Below are positions 44,018 through 54,645 of a stretch of 64,000 nt of DNA, one piece after another. The position numbers were made by a program, and so were the translations under genes. The notes under the pieces are model-generated. The model was not told the origin of the DNA. It worked only from the letters and a program-made list of their open reading frames with translations, and ran no database searches. The stretch covers positions 339,793 to 403,792 of the forward strand of contig NZ_JACVZV010000015.1 of the NCBI RefSeq assembly GCF_014654725.1, written 5' to 3'. This stretch comes from Vulcanococcus sp. Clear-D1. GTDB lineage: Bacteria; Cyanobacteriota; Cyanobacteriia; PCC-6307; Cyanobiaceae. Position 1 is the first letter of the stretch. Each line of letters opens with the position of its first letter.

Positions 44018-44302
44018 TCAGGGCTGGCCGTACTTCTCGAGGCTCTGCTTGGTGCAGAAGGTTTTGGCCTGGTCGATGGTCTGGCGGTTCTTCACCTGCT
44101 CCACCACGCAGTTGCAGGTGTCGGCCACCATGCCCTCAGGCGGGGTTTTGCCAGCCTTCTGGAAGTCCTCACGCATGGCAGCGGAGCACTTATTCAGGAT
44201 GATCTGGTCGATCATGCTGGCCTGCGCAGGAGCGGCGAGGCCAGCCACAACAGCAGCAGCCAGCAGGGCCGTGGTGGTGCGAGGGGTGGAGTGCAGGGAC
44301 AT
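44018..44302 (-). CDS. Small secreted Cys-containing protein (94 aa)
   Basis: A signal peptide (about 1-29, AQA) precedes a 65-residue helical domain with four Cys: NKCSAAM, DTCNCVVEQV and FCTKQ. This suggests two disulfides in the lumen or periplasm. The pattern CxC plus two outer Cys recalls small cyanobacterial secreted proteins of unknown role. It is convergent with umuC, 3 bases apart. Confidence 0.72.
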   Translation of the reverse strand: MSLHSTPRTTTALLAAAVVAGLAAPAQASMIDQIILNKCSAAMREDFQKAGKTPPEGMVADTCNCVVEQVKNRQTIDQAKTFCTKQSLEKYGQP

Positions 44303-44336
44303 GCATGTGTCTTACCAGACCTGATGGCGATCAGGC

Positions 44337-46478
44337 TCAGGCCGTGAGCGAATCCGCTTGCTCCTGCAGCACATCTTCAAAGCCGGCGCGGCGCTGCTGA
44401 TCGAGGTGGGCGATGTGCTGGCGCTCGTTGTAGTACAGCTCCTGAAAGCGCAGAGCATCGCCGTTGAGATCGGCGAACATCGCTTCGATGCGCGCTTCCA
44501 TGTCGAGGGCGGCGGGCTGCAGGGCGCCGCTGGGATCGCGGGCGCCAGGAGGATCAGCCGACGCCTCCCCCGTTCCATGACCGGCTTCCAGTAGGCGGGC
44601 AATACAGCGCTCAAGGGTTTCCAGCCGCTGGGCACTCCAGGCATTGAGCAGATGCCGGCAGCGCTTGAGGCTGCGCTGGCGCTCCAGAGAAGCCGTGGCC
44701 CCCCGCAACTGCAGCAGGGGATTGGCCAACGCGAGACGCTGCACATCGGTGGGCTCGAGCAGCGGGGTGAGCCGCGTGAGCAGATCCGAAGGAACCTCCG
44801 CATCGCTGAGCAACAGCTGATCGGAAAGCAGGCGCGGTAAATCCAGATCCGCCAGCTCCAGGCCTGGATCACTGCCGCGGTTGATCGTTTCAAGCCGGCC
44901 CACCCCCAGGTTGTCCTCCTCCAGAGCGCTGATCGCGGCCCAGAGCTGGCGGTGGTGGGCGATGGCGAAATCATCAAGCTCGCGGCGGCGCAGCTCAGCG
45001 CGGATGGCGCCGCGGTGGTTAGGGCAGTGCAGATAGAGGCGCAGCAGCTCGGCTTCTGCGCGTTCGCGTAGGCCGGCTTCACCGGGCTGCTCCCAGCGCT
45101 GGGAGCGGCCGTGCCAGCGCTGCCCCTTCACCTGCTGGCGCAGGTCGTCTTCCAGTTGCAAGGCAAGCCGCGCTTGGCCGCCGCTGAGGCGCTCGGCCAC
45201 CTGCTGCAGGTAGCGGGAGCGCACGGCACTGGCGGGCAGCTTGCCCAGCAGCACCACCAGCTCACTCACGGCCTGCTGAAACTGATCGGAGCGGGCCAGA
45301 TCGCGATCTTCAAGCACCTGATCGATCTGCCAATCGAGCCACAGGGGCGCCTGATCGAGCAGGGAGCGATACTCCCCAGCCCCGTGCTCCTTGAGGAACT
45401 CATCGGGGTCTTTGCCGGCGGGCAGATGCAACACCCGCAACTCCAGCTGCCCCTGCAGCGCGAGCTGCTCCACCTCACCGATAGCCCGTTGGGCGGCGCG
45501 AACGCCAGCGCGGTCGGTGTCGAAATTGAGAATCAGCCGCTTGCCATCGCAGCAGCGGCAGAGCTGGGTGATCTGCTGGCTGCTCAAGGCCGTGCCCAAA
45601 GCCGCCACCGCATTGGTGATGCCGGCGGCATGCAGAGCAATCACATCGAAATAGCCCTCCACCACCACGGCCCGATCGTCCTTGCGGATAGCGTTCACCG
45701 CCTTATCCAGGCCAAACAGATGCTTGCCCTTCTCAAACACCTCCGTTTCCGGTGAGTTCAGATATTTGGGTTCACCGCCATCAAGGCTGCGGCCGCCAAA
45801 GCCGATGATCCGGCCCTGCCGATCGCAGATCGGCACCATCACCCGGTGGCGGAAGCGGTCGTAAAAGCCATCGCCGCCCCGTCGCGGCACCACCAAGCCA
45901 GCTGCCTCCAGCAATTCCGGCGCAAAGCCTTCCACCTGCTGCAGGTGGGAGAGCAGGCCATCCCAGCGCTCGGGGGCATAGCCAAGCCCAAAGGTCTCGA
46001 GGGTGGTTTCGCTCAGGCCCCGCTGTTCACGCAGGTAGGCCAGAGCGCCAGCCCCCTCAGGGCTGCGCAGCTGGCTGCGGAACCAACCCGCCGCCAAGCC
46101 CAACACCTTGTGCAGCTGATCGCGGCGGGACAACTGCTGGCGCAGACGCTCCTGCTGGGGTCCCTCGAGGGTTTCCACCGGCAGCTGATATTTGCGCGCC
46201 AGCTCCAGCACCACATCGCTGAAGCTCTGGCGCTGAAGCTCCATCAGGAACTTGATCGCATTGCCCCCGGCTCCGCAGGAGAAGCAGTAGTAGAACTGCT
46301 TGGCCGGCGACACCGTCATCGACGGCGATTTGTCGTCGTGGAACGGACAAACCCCGACGAACTCGCGGCCCTTTTTCTTGAGCACCACGTGCTCACCCAC
46401 CACATCAACGATGTCAGCGCGTTCCTTAACGGCCTCGATCGTGCGGGGGTGGAGGCGAGGAGCAGACACGCTGCGCAC
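44337..46478 (-). CDS. dnaG: DNA primase
   Basis: DnaG lays RNA primers for replication. The 713 residues have an N-terminal zinc-binding domain (CPFHDDKSPSMTV then FYYCFSCGAGG), a catalytic TOPRIM core (VVVEGYFDVIALH, NFDTDRAG) and a long C-terminal DnaB-binding part. A GTG start is used; a second GTG 9 bases downstream, giving MSAPRLHPRTIE, is also plausible. It is divergent from the EamA gene by 4 bases. Confidence 0.96.
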   Translation of the reverse strand: MRSVSAPRLHPRTIEAVKERADIVDVVGEHVVLKKKGREFVGVCPFHDDKSPSMTVSPAKQFYYCFSCGAGGNAIKFLMELQRQSFSDVVLELARKYQLPVETLEGPQQERLRQQLSRRDQLHKVLGLAAGWFRSQLRSPEGAGALAYLREQRGLSETTLETFGLGYAPERWDGLLSHLQQVEGFAPELLEAAGLVVPRRGGDGFYDRFRHRVMVPICDRQGRIIGFGGRSLDGGEPKYLNSPETEVFEKGKHLFGLDKAVNAIRKDDRAVVVEGYFDVIALHAAGITNAVAALGTALSSQQITQLCRCCDGKRLILNFDTDRAGVRAAQRAIGEVEQLALQGQLELRVLHLPAGKDPDEFLKEHGAGEYRSLLDQAPLWLDWQIDQVLEDRDLARSDQFQQAVSELVVLLGKLPASAVRSRYLQQVAERLSGGQARLALQLEDDLRQQVKGQRWHGRSQRWEQPGEAGLRERAEAELLRLYLHCPNHRGAIRAELRRRELDDFAIAHHRQLWAAISALEEDNLGVGRLETINRGSDPGLELADLDLPRLLSDQLLLSDAEVPSDLLTRLTPLLEPTDVQRLALANPLLQLRGATASLERQRSLKRCRHLLNAWSAQRLETLERCIARLLEAGHGTGEASADPPGARDPSGALQPAALDMEARIEAMFADLNGDALRFQELYYNERQHIAHLDQQRRAGFEDVLQEQADSLTA

Positions 46479-46482
46479 GCGG

Positions 46483-47388
46483 GTGCGGCTTCAGGATGGC
46501 AGGGCAGCCCTGTGGATGCTGTCCAGCGCCGTCAGTTTCAGTCTGATGGGGGTGTGCGTGAAGGCCGTGGGCGGCCGGATCCCGGTGGCGGAGGTGGTGC
46601 TGGCCAGGTCGGCAGTGAGCCTGCTGCTGAGCATCGCGATGTTGAAGCAGGCGGGGCTGAACCCCTGGGGGCAGCGGCGGGGCCTGCTGGTGTTGCGCGG
46701 GGTGATCGGCACCGGCGCCCTGCTGTGCGTGTTCGCAGCTCTGGCGCAACTGCCGCTGGCACCGGCCACAGTGCTGCAGTACCTGCAGCCCACCTTCACG
46801 GCACTGCTGGCCTGGTTGCTGCTGCGAGAACGGGTGGGGCCGCGGGTGCTGCTAGCGGCATTGCTGGGGTGGCTGGCGGTGGTGCTGCTGAGCAATCCGA
46901 GCGAGTTGATGGGATTGCTGGGCCCGATCGCCAGCGGTTGGCTGGAGGGCAGTGCAGCTCCACTACCCCTGGGAGGAGTGCTGCTGGCCATTGCCGGCGC
47001 GCTGCTCTCGGCCTGCGCCTACGTGAGTGTGCGTGCCCTGGGCCGCACCGAACACCCGCTGGTGATCGTGTTCTATTTCCCTCTGGTGGGGCTGGTGCTC
47101 ACCGCCCCGCTGGTGCTGCTTCAGCCGGTGTGGCCCACGGCCTGGGAAGCCCTGGCCCTGGTGGGGGTGGGCCTGTTCACCCAACTGGGACAGCTGGGGG
47201 TGACCAATGGCTTGCTGGGCATGCCAGCGGCACGGGCAACGGCCCTGAGCTACGGCCAGGTGCCGTTGGCGGCGCTCTGGGGCTGGTGGTTCTTTGGCGA
47301 AGCCCTCGACCCCGACACAACCCTGGCGATGGCTCTCGTGCTGGCCGCCACCCTGCTCAGCCTCAGGCGATCGGCAAAGGATCGATGA
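46483..47388 (+). CDS. EamA/DMT family transporter
   Basis: This 301-residue protein has ten predicted membrane helices in two EamA repeats. Landmarks are FSLMGVCVKAVGG, TVLQYLQPTFTALLAWLLLRE and RATALSYGQVPLAALWGWWFFGE. It is an exporter of small metabolites of unknown identity. The GTG at 46483 is used; an ATG at 46516 also fits. Its end overlaps the opposing lipoprotein gene by 26 bases. Confidence 0.88.
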   Translation: MRLQDGRAALWMLSSAVSFSLMGVCVKAVGGRIPVAEVVLARSAVSLLLSIAMLKQAGLNPWGQRRGLLVLRGVIGTGALLCVFAALAQLPLAPATVLQYLQPTFTALLAWLLLRERVGPRVLLAALLGWLAVVLLSNPSELMGLLGPIASGWLEGSAAPLPLGGVLLAIAGALLSACAYVSVRALGRTEHPLVIVFYFPLVGLVLTAPLVLLQPVWPTAWEALALVGVGLFTQLGQLGVTNGLLGMPAARATALSYGQVPLAALWGWWFFGEALDPDTTLAMALVLAATLLSLRRSAKDR

Positions 47389-47818
47389 TCCAGTCCTGCG
47401 TGGTGCCATCGCTGCTGCCGCTGGGCCGTGCCAAGCGCCAGCTCTGGCCGCGCTCGCCCCGCTGCAAAAAGAGATCGAAGGAGCTGTCGACGCGGATCGG
47501 GTCACCCGGCAGGCGCCAGTCGAAGCGGCCGGTGAGATGCAATCCCTTGCTGCCGCCGACCGCGATGGCCTGCTGCGATTCCACCCGCACCCGACTCACC
47601 TGGGGCATGCCGTCGGCCGGGTTGAGCTGCAGGGCCTCAGCGATCGAGCGCTGGGTGAGATCAATCTGCAGAGCCAAAGCCGAGAGCAGCACCTTCTGGG
47701 AGGGTTGCGCGCCACCGCAGGCGCTCAGCGTGAAACTGAGCACCACACAGAGCAACAGCGCCACAACCCGGCGCAGCACTGCCAGCAACGGGGATGGGGT
47801 TGTCGGAGCGGGCAGCAT
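47363..47818 (-). CDS. Conserved lipoprotein of unknown function
   Basis: The 151 residues have a type II signal (LLLCVVLSFTLSACGG) with Cys at about position 33-34 for lipid attachment. The mature domain of about 115 residues contains beta-rich segments (VSRVRVESQQAIAV, LHLTGRFDWRLPGDPIRV). It is probably anchored on the periplasmic face. Two upstream in-frame ATGs (47827, 47842) exist; the last would collide with the ruvA ATG, so the inner start is favoured. Confidence 0.75.
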   Translation of the reverse strand: MLPAPTTPSPLLAVLRRVVALLLCVVLSFTLSACGGAQPSQKVLLSALALQIDLTQRSIAEALQLNPADGMPQVSRVRVESQQAIAVGGSKGLHLTGRFDWRLPGDPIRVDSSFDLFLQRGERGQSWRLARPSGSSDGTTQDWIIDPLPIA

Positions 47819-47840
47819 GGGGAGCATCAACGGTGTTCCC

Positions 47841-48503
47841 ATGATCGGCTGGCTGCAAGGGCAACTCGCCGATCGCTGGCAGCAGGCCAGCCGCTGCAGC
47901 TTGCTGCTGGTGTGCGGTGGTGTGGGCTACGAGGTGCAGATGCCCCGGCGCCAGTGGGATCGCCTGGGGGAAGCTGGCAGTGCCCTGAGCCTGCACATTC
48001 ATCAGGTGATCCGTGAGGACGCCTGGACCCTCTATGGCTTCGCCAGCCGCGCCGAGCGTGATCTGTTCCGGGAATTGGTGGCGGTGAGCGGTGTCGGGCC
48101 GCAAATGGCGCTCGGGCTGTTGGGGCAGTTGAGCTGCGAGGAGCTGGTGCGGGCGATCGTGCAGGCCGACCTGCGGCTGCTCACCCAGGCACCAGGGGTT
48201 GGCAAACGCACTGCCGAACGCCTGGCGGTGGAACTGCGCACCCGCCTGCAGGAGCGCTTTGGCAGCAGTGCCGATCCGGAAGACACGGCCGATCTGAGCC
48301 TCACGGCCAACGGCGAAACGCAGGCGCTGCCCAACGCGGTGCGCGATGAGGTGAGCCTCACCCTCACGGCCCTTGGCTACGAAGCGCTGGAGATCAACCG
48401 TGCCCTCAGGGCCGTGGCAGCCCTGCAAAGCCCTGAGATCGAAGCCGCCGACGACTGGCTGCGGGAGTGTCTGCGCTGGCTCTCCCGCAGCCAGGCGGCC
48501 TGA
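47841..48503 (+). CDS. ruvA: Holliday junction branch migration protein RuvA
   Basis: RuvA tetramers hold Holliday junctions for the RuvB motor. The 220 residues have an N-terminal OB domain (MIGWLQGQLADRWQ) and tandem helix-hairpin-helix motifs (VSGVGPQMALGLLG, APGVGKRTAERLA). The C-terminal RuvB-contacting domain is present (ALGYEALEINRALRAV). rpsO follows. Confidence 0.96.
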   Translation: MIGWLQGQLADRWQQASRCSLLLVCGGVGYEVQMPRRQWDRLGEAGSALSLHIHQVIREDAWTLYGFASRAERDLFRELVAVSGVGPQMALGLLGQLSCEELVRAIVQADLRLLTQAPGVGKRTAERLAVELRTRLQERFGSSADPEDTADLSLTANGETQALPNAVRDEVSLTLTALGYEALEINRALRAVAALQSPEIEAADDWLRECLRWLSRSQAA

Positions 48504-48563
48504 GGTTGGGTGACCACGAGGCGGTAAGTTGGATGTTTGCACCGTCAGGGCCAGACGCCGCGC

Positions 48564-48833
48564 ATGTCGCTCGACACCACCAAGAAGCAGGAACTGATCA
48601 ACGCTCATCAGACCCACGGCACCGACACCGGTTCTGTTGAGGTTCAGGTGGCCATGCTGAGCGAGCGCATCAGCAAGCTGAGCGGACACCTGCAGAACAA
48701 CATCCACGATTTCTCTTCGCGGCAGGGCCTGCTGAAGATGATCGGCCGCCGCAAGCGTCTGCTGAGCTACCTGCGCAGCAACAGCGAACAGCGCTACATC
48801 GCTCTGATCCAGAAGCTCGGCATCCGCGGCTGA
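48564..48833 (+). CDS. rpsO: 30S ribosomal protein S15
   Basis: S15 binds the 16S rRNA central domain early in assembly. The 89 residues begin [20 protein letters not shown] and include [35 protein letters not shown] and [10 protein letters not shown]. Length and ends are canonical. The next gene starts 2 bases after the stop. Confidence 0.98.
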   Translation: MSLDTTKKQELINAHQTHGTDTGSVEVQVAMLSERISKLSGHLQNNIHDFSSRQGLLKMIGRRKRLLSYLRSNSEQRYIALIQKLGIRG

Positions 48834-48835
48834 CG

Positions 48836-49243
48836 ATGGCAGGCAAGGGGAACAACCGCTCCAGCGGCGGCGGTGGTCTGGGACCACAACCCCCTGCCAG
48901 CCTCAACAAGACCAAAGCCAAGCCCCAGCAGACCATCCCCGACTACGTGGCCAATCGCATGGCCCGGCGCGTGGCGGTCGCCACCGGCATCCCCAGCATT
49001 CTTGGGATGTCCACCTTTGTGGCGAGCTATCTGTTGGTGAGCAAAGGCGTGTTGGATATTCCCCCCGGCGTCACTCTGGTGACGTCAGGGGGATTCTTCT
49101 TGTTGGGCCTGGTGGGGCTGAGTTACGGGGTGCTCTCCGCCAGCTGGGAGCCGGGAGCCGGGAGCCTTCTGGGGCTGGAGCAGATGGGCCTGAACATCAG
49201 CCGACTGCGTAGCTCGATCAAGCGGCCACCAACGGCGAGCTGA
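48836..49243 (+). CDS. PAM68-like protein (DUF3464)
   Basis: The 135 residues have a Gly/Ser-rich basic N-terminus, then the DUF3464/PAM68 core [21 protein letters not shown] and two membrane helices. PAM68 helps early photosystem II assembly and chlorophyll insertion into CP47 at the thylakoid membrane. The C-terminal [11 protein letters not shown] motif is typical. It follows rpsO by 2 bases and overlaps dnaE tail to tail by 26 bases. Confidence 0.88.
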   Translation: MAGKGNNRSSGGGGLGPQPPASLNKTKAKPQQTIPDYVANRMARRVAVATGIPSILGMSTFVASYLLVSKGVLDIPPGVTLVTSGGFFLLGLVGLSYGVLSASWEPGAGSLLGLEQMGLNISRLRSSIKRPPTAS

Positions 49244-52200
49244 GGCGGGCCCGGAAGGCTTGGGCGGTGAGGCTGCTGAGGGCGGCCTCGCTGTCGCGCA
49301 CGCAGAACTGATGGCCGAGGCGCACGAAGCGGGTCTGGCCGTGGTGGCGCACCATCGCGACCACGGGTACGCGCACACCAGCGTCGTCTTTATCGGTGCG
49401 GTGCTGATTCAGGCATTCACGCAGCTTGTGCTGCACGGCGATATCGCTGGCCTCGCTGCCCTCGAGCTCCACCAGTAGCACCTTCAGTTCATCGATCACG
49501 CGGCAGTCGTCAACAATCAACTGAACCTGTTCATCACGCCGATCCACCGACGCCCAGATCAGCAGGCGCGCATCCACCATCAGGAAATCGGCGAGGCGGG
49601 CGTAGGTCTTCGGGAAGACCACCGCTTCACAACTGCCGCTGAGATCCTCCAGCTGCAGCACCGCCATCCGATCGCCCTTGCGCGTGGTCACCGGCCGCAA
49701 ACCGGCCACCATGCCCACCACGCTCACACGGGCCTTATCGGCCTGCTCCTCCAGGCTGCCTAGCCCCACCGGTGAGAGCAACTGCACCGGCCGGGTGAGT
49801 TGCTTGAGCGGGTGATCGGAGAGATAGAAACCCACGAGCTCCTTCTCGAGCCGCAGCTTCTCGGTGGGGGGGTAATCGGGCACCGGGGCCGCTTTGGGGG
49901 CCGTGCTCAGATCACCACCAGCGGCCGAGGCCACCTCGGCATCAGCTCCCCCTCCGCCAAGCAGATCGAACAGGTTGCCCTGGCCACTCGCACGATCACG
50001 GGCGCGGGATCCGGCCCAATCCACGATCAGATCGAGATCGGCCATCAGCTGGGCGCGATTGGCCTTGGGCTCCAGGGCATCGAGGGCACCACAGTGAATC
50101 AGTGATTCGAGCGAGCGGCGGTTGAGCGTGGTGCCCGGGATGCGATCGCAGAGATCTGCCAGGGAGCGGAAGGGGCCATCGCTACTGCGAGCCTCCAGCA
50201 GCGCCCGGATGGCGCCATCGCCGAGGTTGCGCACAGCAGAGAGCCCGAACAAGATCCGATCGCCCACGGGGGTGAAGTCGATCCCCGAAGCATTCACATC
50301 CGGCGGCATCACTTCAATGCCCATGGCATTGCAGTTGGAGATGTAGCGCTGCACCTTGTCGGTGGTGCCGGCATTCACCGTGAGCAGCGCCGCCATGTAG
50401 GCCACTGGGTAGTGGGCCTTCAGATACGCCGTTTGATACGTCACCGCGCCGTAGGCGGTGGAGTGGCTCTTGTTGAAGCAGTATTCGGCAAAGAGCACCA
50501 TCTGCTCAAACAGTGCCTCGGCGATCTTCGAGTCCACACCGCGCTCGGTGGCACCCTTCACGAAGATGCTCTGGTGCTTCTCCATCTCACTTTTCTTCTT
50601 CTTGCCCATCGCGCGGCGCAGCAGATCGGCTTCACCGAGGGAATAGCCGGCCAGATCCTGCGCAATCCGCATGATCTGCTCTTGATACACCATGATCCCG
50701 TAGGTTTCCTGCAGGATCGGCTCGAGCTTGGCGTGGGCGAAATCAATCGCTTCGCGGCCATGCTTGCGGTTGATGAACTTCGGGATCAGGCCGGCATCAA
50801 GTGGGCCCGGGCGATAGAGCGCCAGGATCGAAGAAATATCTTCCAACGATGAGGGTTTGAGATCGCGCACGATCTGGCGCATGCCGCTCGATTCGAGCTG
50901 GAAGATGCCCTCGAGATCGCCGCGGGCCAGCAGGCCGTAGGTGCCGGGATCATCAAGCGGCAAAGCATCAGGATCCACCTTCTGGCCGGTGCTCTGCTCC
51001 ACCAGATCGATCGTTTTGTCGATCATGGTGAGGTTTTTGAGACCGAGGAAGTCCATCTTCAGGAGCCCCATCGACTCCACATCTTCCATGAAGTATTGGG
51101 TGATCACCTGGCCATCATTGTTGCGCTGCAACGGCACCACCTCATCGAGAGGATCGGCGGCGATCACCACACCCGCCGCGTGGACACCGAAGGTTTTGTT
51201 GGTGCCTTCGATGCGCATCGCCATGTCCACCCAGCGCTTCACCTGGGGGTCGCTTTGATACTTCTCGCGGAACTCCGGTGCCGGCGATTCCTCTCCGATC
51301 ATCTCCTTGAGCTTGGCGGGCTTACCGCGCACCACCGGGATCAACTTCGCCAAGCGATCGGCGTCGCCATAGGGAATATCGAGCACGCGGGCCACGTCCT
51401 TGAGCACCGCCTTGGAGGTCATGCGGTTGAAGGTGATGATCTGGGCCACCTTCTCCTCGCCATAACGGCGGGTCACGTAGTCGATCACCTCACCGCGGCG
51501 CTCGATGCAGAAGTCGGTGTCGATATCCGGCATCGATTTGCGTTCCGGGTTGAGGAAGCGCTCGAACAGCAGCCCGTTGGTGACCGGATCGATATTGGTG
51601 ATGCCCAGCGCGTAGGCCACCAGCGAACCGGCGGCCGATCCGCGGCCGGGCCCCACGGGGATACCGTTTTCACGGGCAAAGCGGATGTAATCCCACACCA
51701 CCAGGAAGTAGGTGGGGAAGCCCATCTGCTCCATCACCTGCAGCTCGAAGGTGAGCCGCTCGCCGTACTCCGGCGTGAAGGCGGCTTCCTCCGGTAGCTG
51801 CAGACGGGCCCTCAGCCCCTGCTCGCTCACCTCACGTAGGTAGCTCACCGGCGTGTGCCCCTCCGGAATCGGGAAGCGGGGCATCTGGTAGCGGCCAAGG
51901 ATGTCGTAGTCCTCCACCTTCTGGGCCACCAGAGCGGTGTTGGCCACGGCTTCCGCCACCACCTCGGGCTCAAGATGATCAGCAAACAGGCCGAGCATCT
52001 CTTGCTCGCCCTTGATGTATTCAGTGCCGGTGTAGCGCAGGCGCTTCTCGTCGGTGACGAGCTTGCCGGTGAGGATGCAGAGCAGCGCGTCGTGGGCTTC
52101 GGCGTCGTTGCTGGTGAGGTAGTGGGCGTCGTTGGTGGCGATCAGCGGGATGCCCAGCTCCTGGGCAATGCGCACCATCTCCACGTTCACGATCCGATCT

Positions 52201-52754
52201 TCCGGGGAGCCGTGGTCCTGGATCTCCAGATAAAAGTCGTCGCCGAACACGGCCTGATACCAACGGGCCACATCACGGGCGACATCCGGGCGACCGCGAA
52301 GGATGGCCTGGGAAATCTCACCGCCGAGGCAGGCGGTGGCCACGATCAAGCCCTCGCTGTATTGCTCAAGGGTGGGCTTGTCGATGCAGGCGCGCGAAAA
52401 GATGCCACGGCCGCGCATGCCGCGCAGGTGGCTGATGCTGGTGAGCTTCACCAAGTTGCGGTAACCCACCGCGTTCTTGGCGAGCACCACGAGGTGGTAG
52501 CGGCGTTCCTTCTTGGGGGGGTTGGGGTCATCAAGCGAGCCATTGATGACATACATCTCGTTGCCGATGATCGGCTTGACCGAGGTGCCCTTGCACAGCT
52601 TCAACAGCTCGATGGCGCCATACATCACACCGTGATCGGTGAGGGCCAGAGCCGGCATGCCCAGCTCTTCGGCCCGCTTCACCATCGCCGGCAGCTGACT
52701 GGCCCCATCCAGGAGGCTGTAGTCGCTGTGGTTGTGAAGCGGAACGAAAGCCAC
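49218..52754 (-). CDS. dnaE: DNA polymerase III alpha subunit, uninterrupted (no split intein)
   Basis: This is the replicative polymerase, 1178 residues. It has an N-terminal PHP domain ([26 protein letters not shown]) and the catalytic palm with MPDIDTDF. Helix-hairpin-helix and OB domains follow near the C-terminus. The gene is read straight through [10 protein letters not shown] (junction at 50480/50481), the Tyr-Cys site where many cyanobacteria carry the split DnaE intein. The start is GTG. Confidence 0.97.
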   Translation of the reverse strand: MAFVPLHNHSDYSLLDGASQLPAMVKRAEELGMPALALTDHGVMYGAIELLKLCKGTSVKPIIGNEMYVINGSLDDPNPPKKERRYHLVVLAKNAVGYRNLVKLTSISHLRGMRGRGIFSRACIDKPTLEQYSEGLIVATACLGGEISQAILRGRPDVARDVARWYQAVFGDDFYLEIQDHGSPEDRIVNVEMVRIAQELGIPLIATNDAHYLTSNDAEAHDALLCILTGKLVTDEKRLRYTGTEYIKGEQEMLGLFADHLEPEVVAEAVANTALVAQKVEDYDILGRYQMPRFPIPEGHTPVSYLREVSEQGLRARLQLPEEAAFTPEYGERLTFELQVMEQMGFPTYFLVVWDYIRFARENGIPVGPGRGSAAGSLVAYALGITNIDPVTNGLLFERFLNPERKSMPDIDTDFCIERRGEVIDYVTRRYGEEKVAQIITFNRMTSKAVLKDVARVLDIPYGDADRLAKLIPVVRGKPAKLKEMIGEESPAPEFREKYQSDPQVKRWVDMAMRIEGTNKTFGVHAAGVVIAADPLDEVVPLQRNNDGQVITQYFMEDVESMGLLKMDFLGLKNLTMIDKTIDLVEQSTGQKVDPDALPLDDPGTYGLLARGDLEGIFQLESSGMRQIVRDLKPSSLEDISSILALYRPGPLDAGLIPKFINRKHGREAIDFAHAKLEPILQETYGIMVYQEQIMRIAQDLAGYSLGEADLLRRAMGKKKKSEMEKHQSIFVKGATERGVDSKIAEALFEQMVLFAEYCFNKSHSTAYGAVTYQTAYLKAHYPVAYMAALLTVNAGTTDKVQRYISNCNAMGIEVMPPDVNASGIDFTPVGDRILFGLSAVRNLGDGAIRALLEARSSDGPFRSLADLCDRIPGTTLNRRSLESLIHCGALDALEPKANRAQLMADLDLIVDWAGSRARDRASGQGNLFDLLGGGGADAEVASAAGGDLSTAPKAAPVPDYPPTEKLRLEKELVGFYLSDHPLKQLTRPVQLLSPVGLGSLEEQADKARVSVVGMVAGLRPVTTRKGDRMAVLQLEDLSGSCEAVVFPKTYARLADFLMVDARLLIWASVDRRDEQVQLIVDDCRVIDELKVLLVELEGSEASDIAVQHKLRECLNQHRTDKDDAGVRVPVVAMVRHHGQTRFVRLGHQFCVRDSEAALSSLTAQAFRARLSSPLVAA

Positions 52755-52857
52755 AGGCGGTGCCGCAGGGTTGAAGCAGTCACCCCAGGCTAAGGGGCCA
52801 CCACCAGATTCAGGGCCTGAGCAACGGCATCAGCGGCGGTGAACGCCAGCTGTGGCG

Positions 52858-54318
52858 TTAGGGCACCAGGGCAGCAGCCGGACGGTTCTGCATCACCCGG
52901 GCGGCCTGTTCGTAGTGCCAGGCCACCTGGAGTAGACGCTCTTCCTGGAGCACGCCGGTGATCAGCTGCACACCGATCGGCAGGCCGGCGCCATCGAAAC
53001 CGCAGGGCAGGCTGATGGCGGGCAGCCCGGCCATGTTGGCGGGGATGGTGAGCAGGTCGGCCAGGTACATGGCGAGGGGATCCTCGCTATGCGCACCGAA
53101 GCCGAAGGCGGTGGTGGGGGAGGTGGGGGTGAGCAGCACATCCACCGCGCCGAAGGCACGATCGAAATCGCGGCGGATCAGGGTGCGCACCTGCTGGGCC
53201 TTCTTGTAATAGGCATCCACGTAGCCAGCCGAGAGGGCGTAGGTGCCGATCAAGATGCGGCGCTTCACCTCATCGCCGAAGCCTTCGGCGCGGCTGCGGG
53301 AGGTCATCTCCGCAAGGCTGGCGGCATCGGCGGCGCGGTAGCCGTACTTCACACCGTCGTAGCGGGCCAGGTTGGCCGAGGCTTCCGATGGGGCGATCAC
53401 GTAGTAGGTGGCGATGCCGTCGTTGAAGCGAGGGCAGCTCACATCCACCAGCTCACAGCCGAGGGCTTCCAGCTGGGCAGCGGCAGCCATCACCGAGGCC
53501 TTCACCTCGGGGTCGAGCCCCTCCGCCTCAAAGCACTCGCGCACGATGCCCACCTTCAGGCCCGCCACGGGCTGCTGCAGGGCGGCGCGGTAGTCGGGAA
53601 CGGGGGCCTTAAGGCAGGTGGAATCGCGTGGATCCTCACCGGCGATCACCTGCAGCAATTCGGCGGCATCCGCCACGTTGGTGGCGAAGGGGCCCACTTG
53701 ATCCAGCGAACTGGCGAAGGCCACCAGGCCGTAGCGGCTTACACGGCCATAGGTGGGCTTCAGGCCCACCACCCCGCAGAAGGCAGCGGGCTGGCGGATC
53801 GAACCACCGGTGTCGGACCCGAGGGAACCCACGCATTCACCCGCCGCCACAGCAGCGGCGCTGCCGCCGGAGCTGCCGCCTGGCACCTTCTCGGTGTTCC
53901 AGGGGTTGCGGCTCGGACCGAACACCGACGTCTCGGTGGAGCTGCCCATGGCGAACTCATCGAGATTCGTCTTTCCCAACAACACCGCACCGGCCTGCCA
54001 GAGGCGCCCGGTGACGGTGGATTCGTAGGGAGGCACGAAGTTCTCCAGCATGCGACTGGAGCAGGTGGTGCGCACACCACGGGTGCAGAGGTTGTCCTTG
54101 ATCGCCAGGGGGACCCCGGCCAGGGGTGGCAGCTCCTCACCGGCGACGCGGGCCGCGTCGATGCGATCAGCATCGGCGCGGGCTCGATCAGCCGTCACCT
54201 CGGTGTAGGCGTTGATGCTGGGCTCGACCGCCTCAATGCGGCTGAGGTGTTGATCGGTGAGCTCGCGGGCGGACACCTCGCCGCGCTTGAGCTGCTCACG
54301 CCACTCGGCGATCCCCAT
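52858..54318 (-). CDS. gatA: Glu-tRNA(Gln)/Asp-tRNA(Asn) amidotransferase subunit A
   Basis: GatA is the amidase that supplies ammonia for converting Glu-tRNA(Gln) to Gln-tRNA(Gln). The 486 residues have the Ser-cisSer-Lys triad: Lys in [13 protein letters not shown], and Ser residues in [14 protein letters not shown] and [13 protein letters not shown]. Start [14 protein letters not shown] is the ATG; a TTG one codon upstream is not needed. The 103 bases between dnaE and this gene's stop hold nothing recognisable. Confidence 0.96.
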   Translation of the reverse strand: MGIAEWREQLKRGEVSARELTDQHLSRIEAVEPSINAYTEVTADRARADADRIDAARVAGEELPPLAGVPLAIKDNLCTRGVRTTCSSRMLENFVPPYESTVTGRLWQAGAVLLGKTNLDEFAMGSSTETSVFGPSRNPWNTEKVPGGSSGGSAAAVAAGECVGSLGSDTGGSIRQPAAFCGVVGLKPTYGRVSRYGLVAFASSLDQVGPFATNVADAAELLQVIAGEDPRDSTCLKAPVPDYRAALQQPVAGLKVGIVRECFEAEGLDPEVKASVMAAAAQLEALGCELVDVSCPRFNDGIATYYVIAPSEASANLARYDGVKYGYRAADAASLAEMTSRSRAEGFGDEVKRRILIGTYALSAGYVDAYYKKAQQVRTLIRRDFDRAFGAVDVLLTPTSPTTAFGFGAHSEDPLAMYLADLLTIPANMAGLPAISLPCGFDGAGLPIGVQLITGVLQEERLLQVAWHYEQAARVMQNRPAAALVP

Positions 54319-54350
54319 CAACCCTGCTGCAAATCCAGGGCTCGACGCTA

Positions 54351-54593
54351 TCAGTCGGCACTGATGGTGAAGGGCTCGCTGCGGCGGGTGCGCAGCAGGG
54401 CGTGGTTGACCTCAACGGCTCCCTCACTGCGCAGATCAGCCAGGAAGGGAGGCAGGGCCTCCTCCAGGCTGCTGCGCCGCACATAGGGCCCGAACCAGTA
54501 GGTGACATCGGGCTGGCGCGTTTCCACCCGCGCCCACCAGGCCAGACCAAGCCCATTGGCAACGCTGCGAATGGGCTGGAACAGGGTGGTCAT
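54351..54593 (-). CDS. DUF1816 domain protein
   Basis: The 80 residues fit the small DUF1816 family: [22 protein letters not shown] then [13 protein letters not shown] and a C-terminal [11 protein letters not shown]. The family is largely cyanobacterial, found alone or with phycobilisome-linked genes. Its role is unknown, and an adaptor to phycobilisome or stress proteins is a guess. The ATG at 54593 is the family start. It lies 33 bases upstream of gatA. Confidence 0.8.
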   Translation of the reverse strand: MTTLFQPIRSVANGLGLAWWARVETRQPDVTYWFGPYVRRSSLEEALPPFLADLRSEGAVEVNHALLRTRRSEPFTISAD

Positions 54594-54645
54594 GGGGCGG
54601 TGGGAAGTGGACTCATTGTGGCCGTGAAAGCGGCGAACGCAGCCA

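Noticed and set aside
45846..47840. Long plus frame running from within dnaG through the EamA gene and lipoprotein into ruvA
   Set aside because: The conserved parts belong to dnaG, EamA, the lipoprotein and ruvA in their own frames; only the ruvA end of this frame is real.
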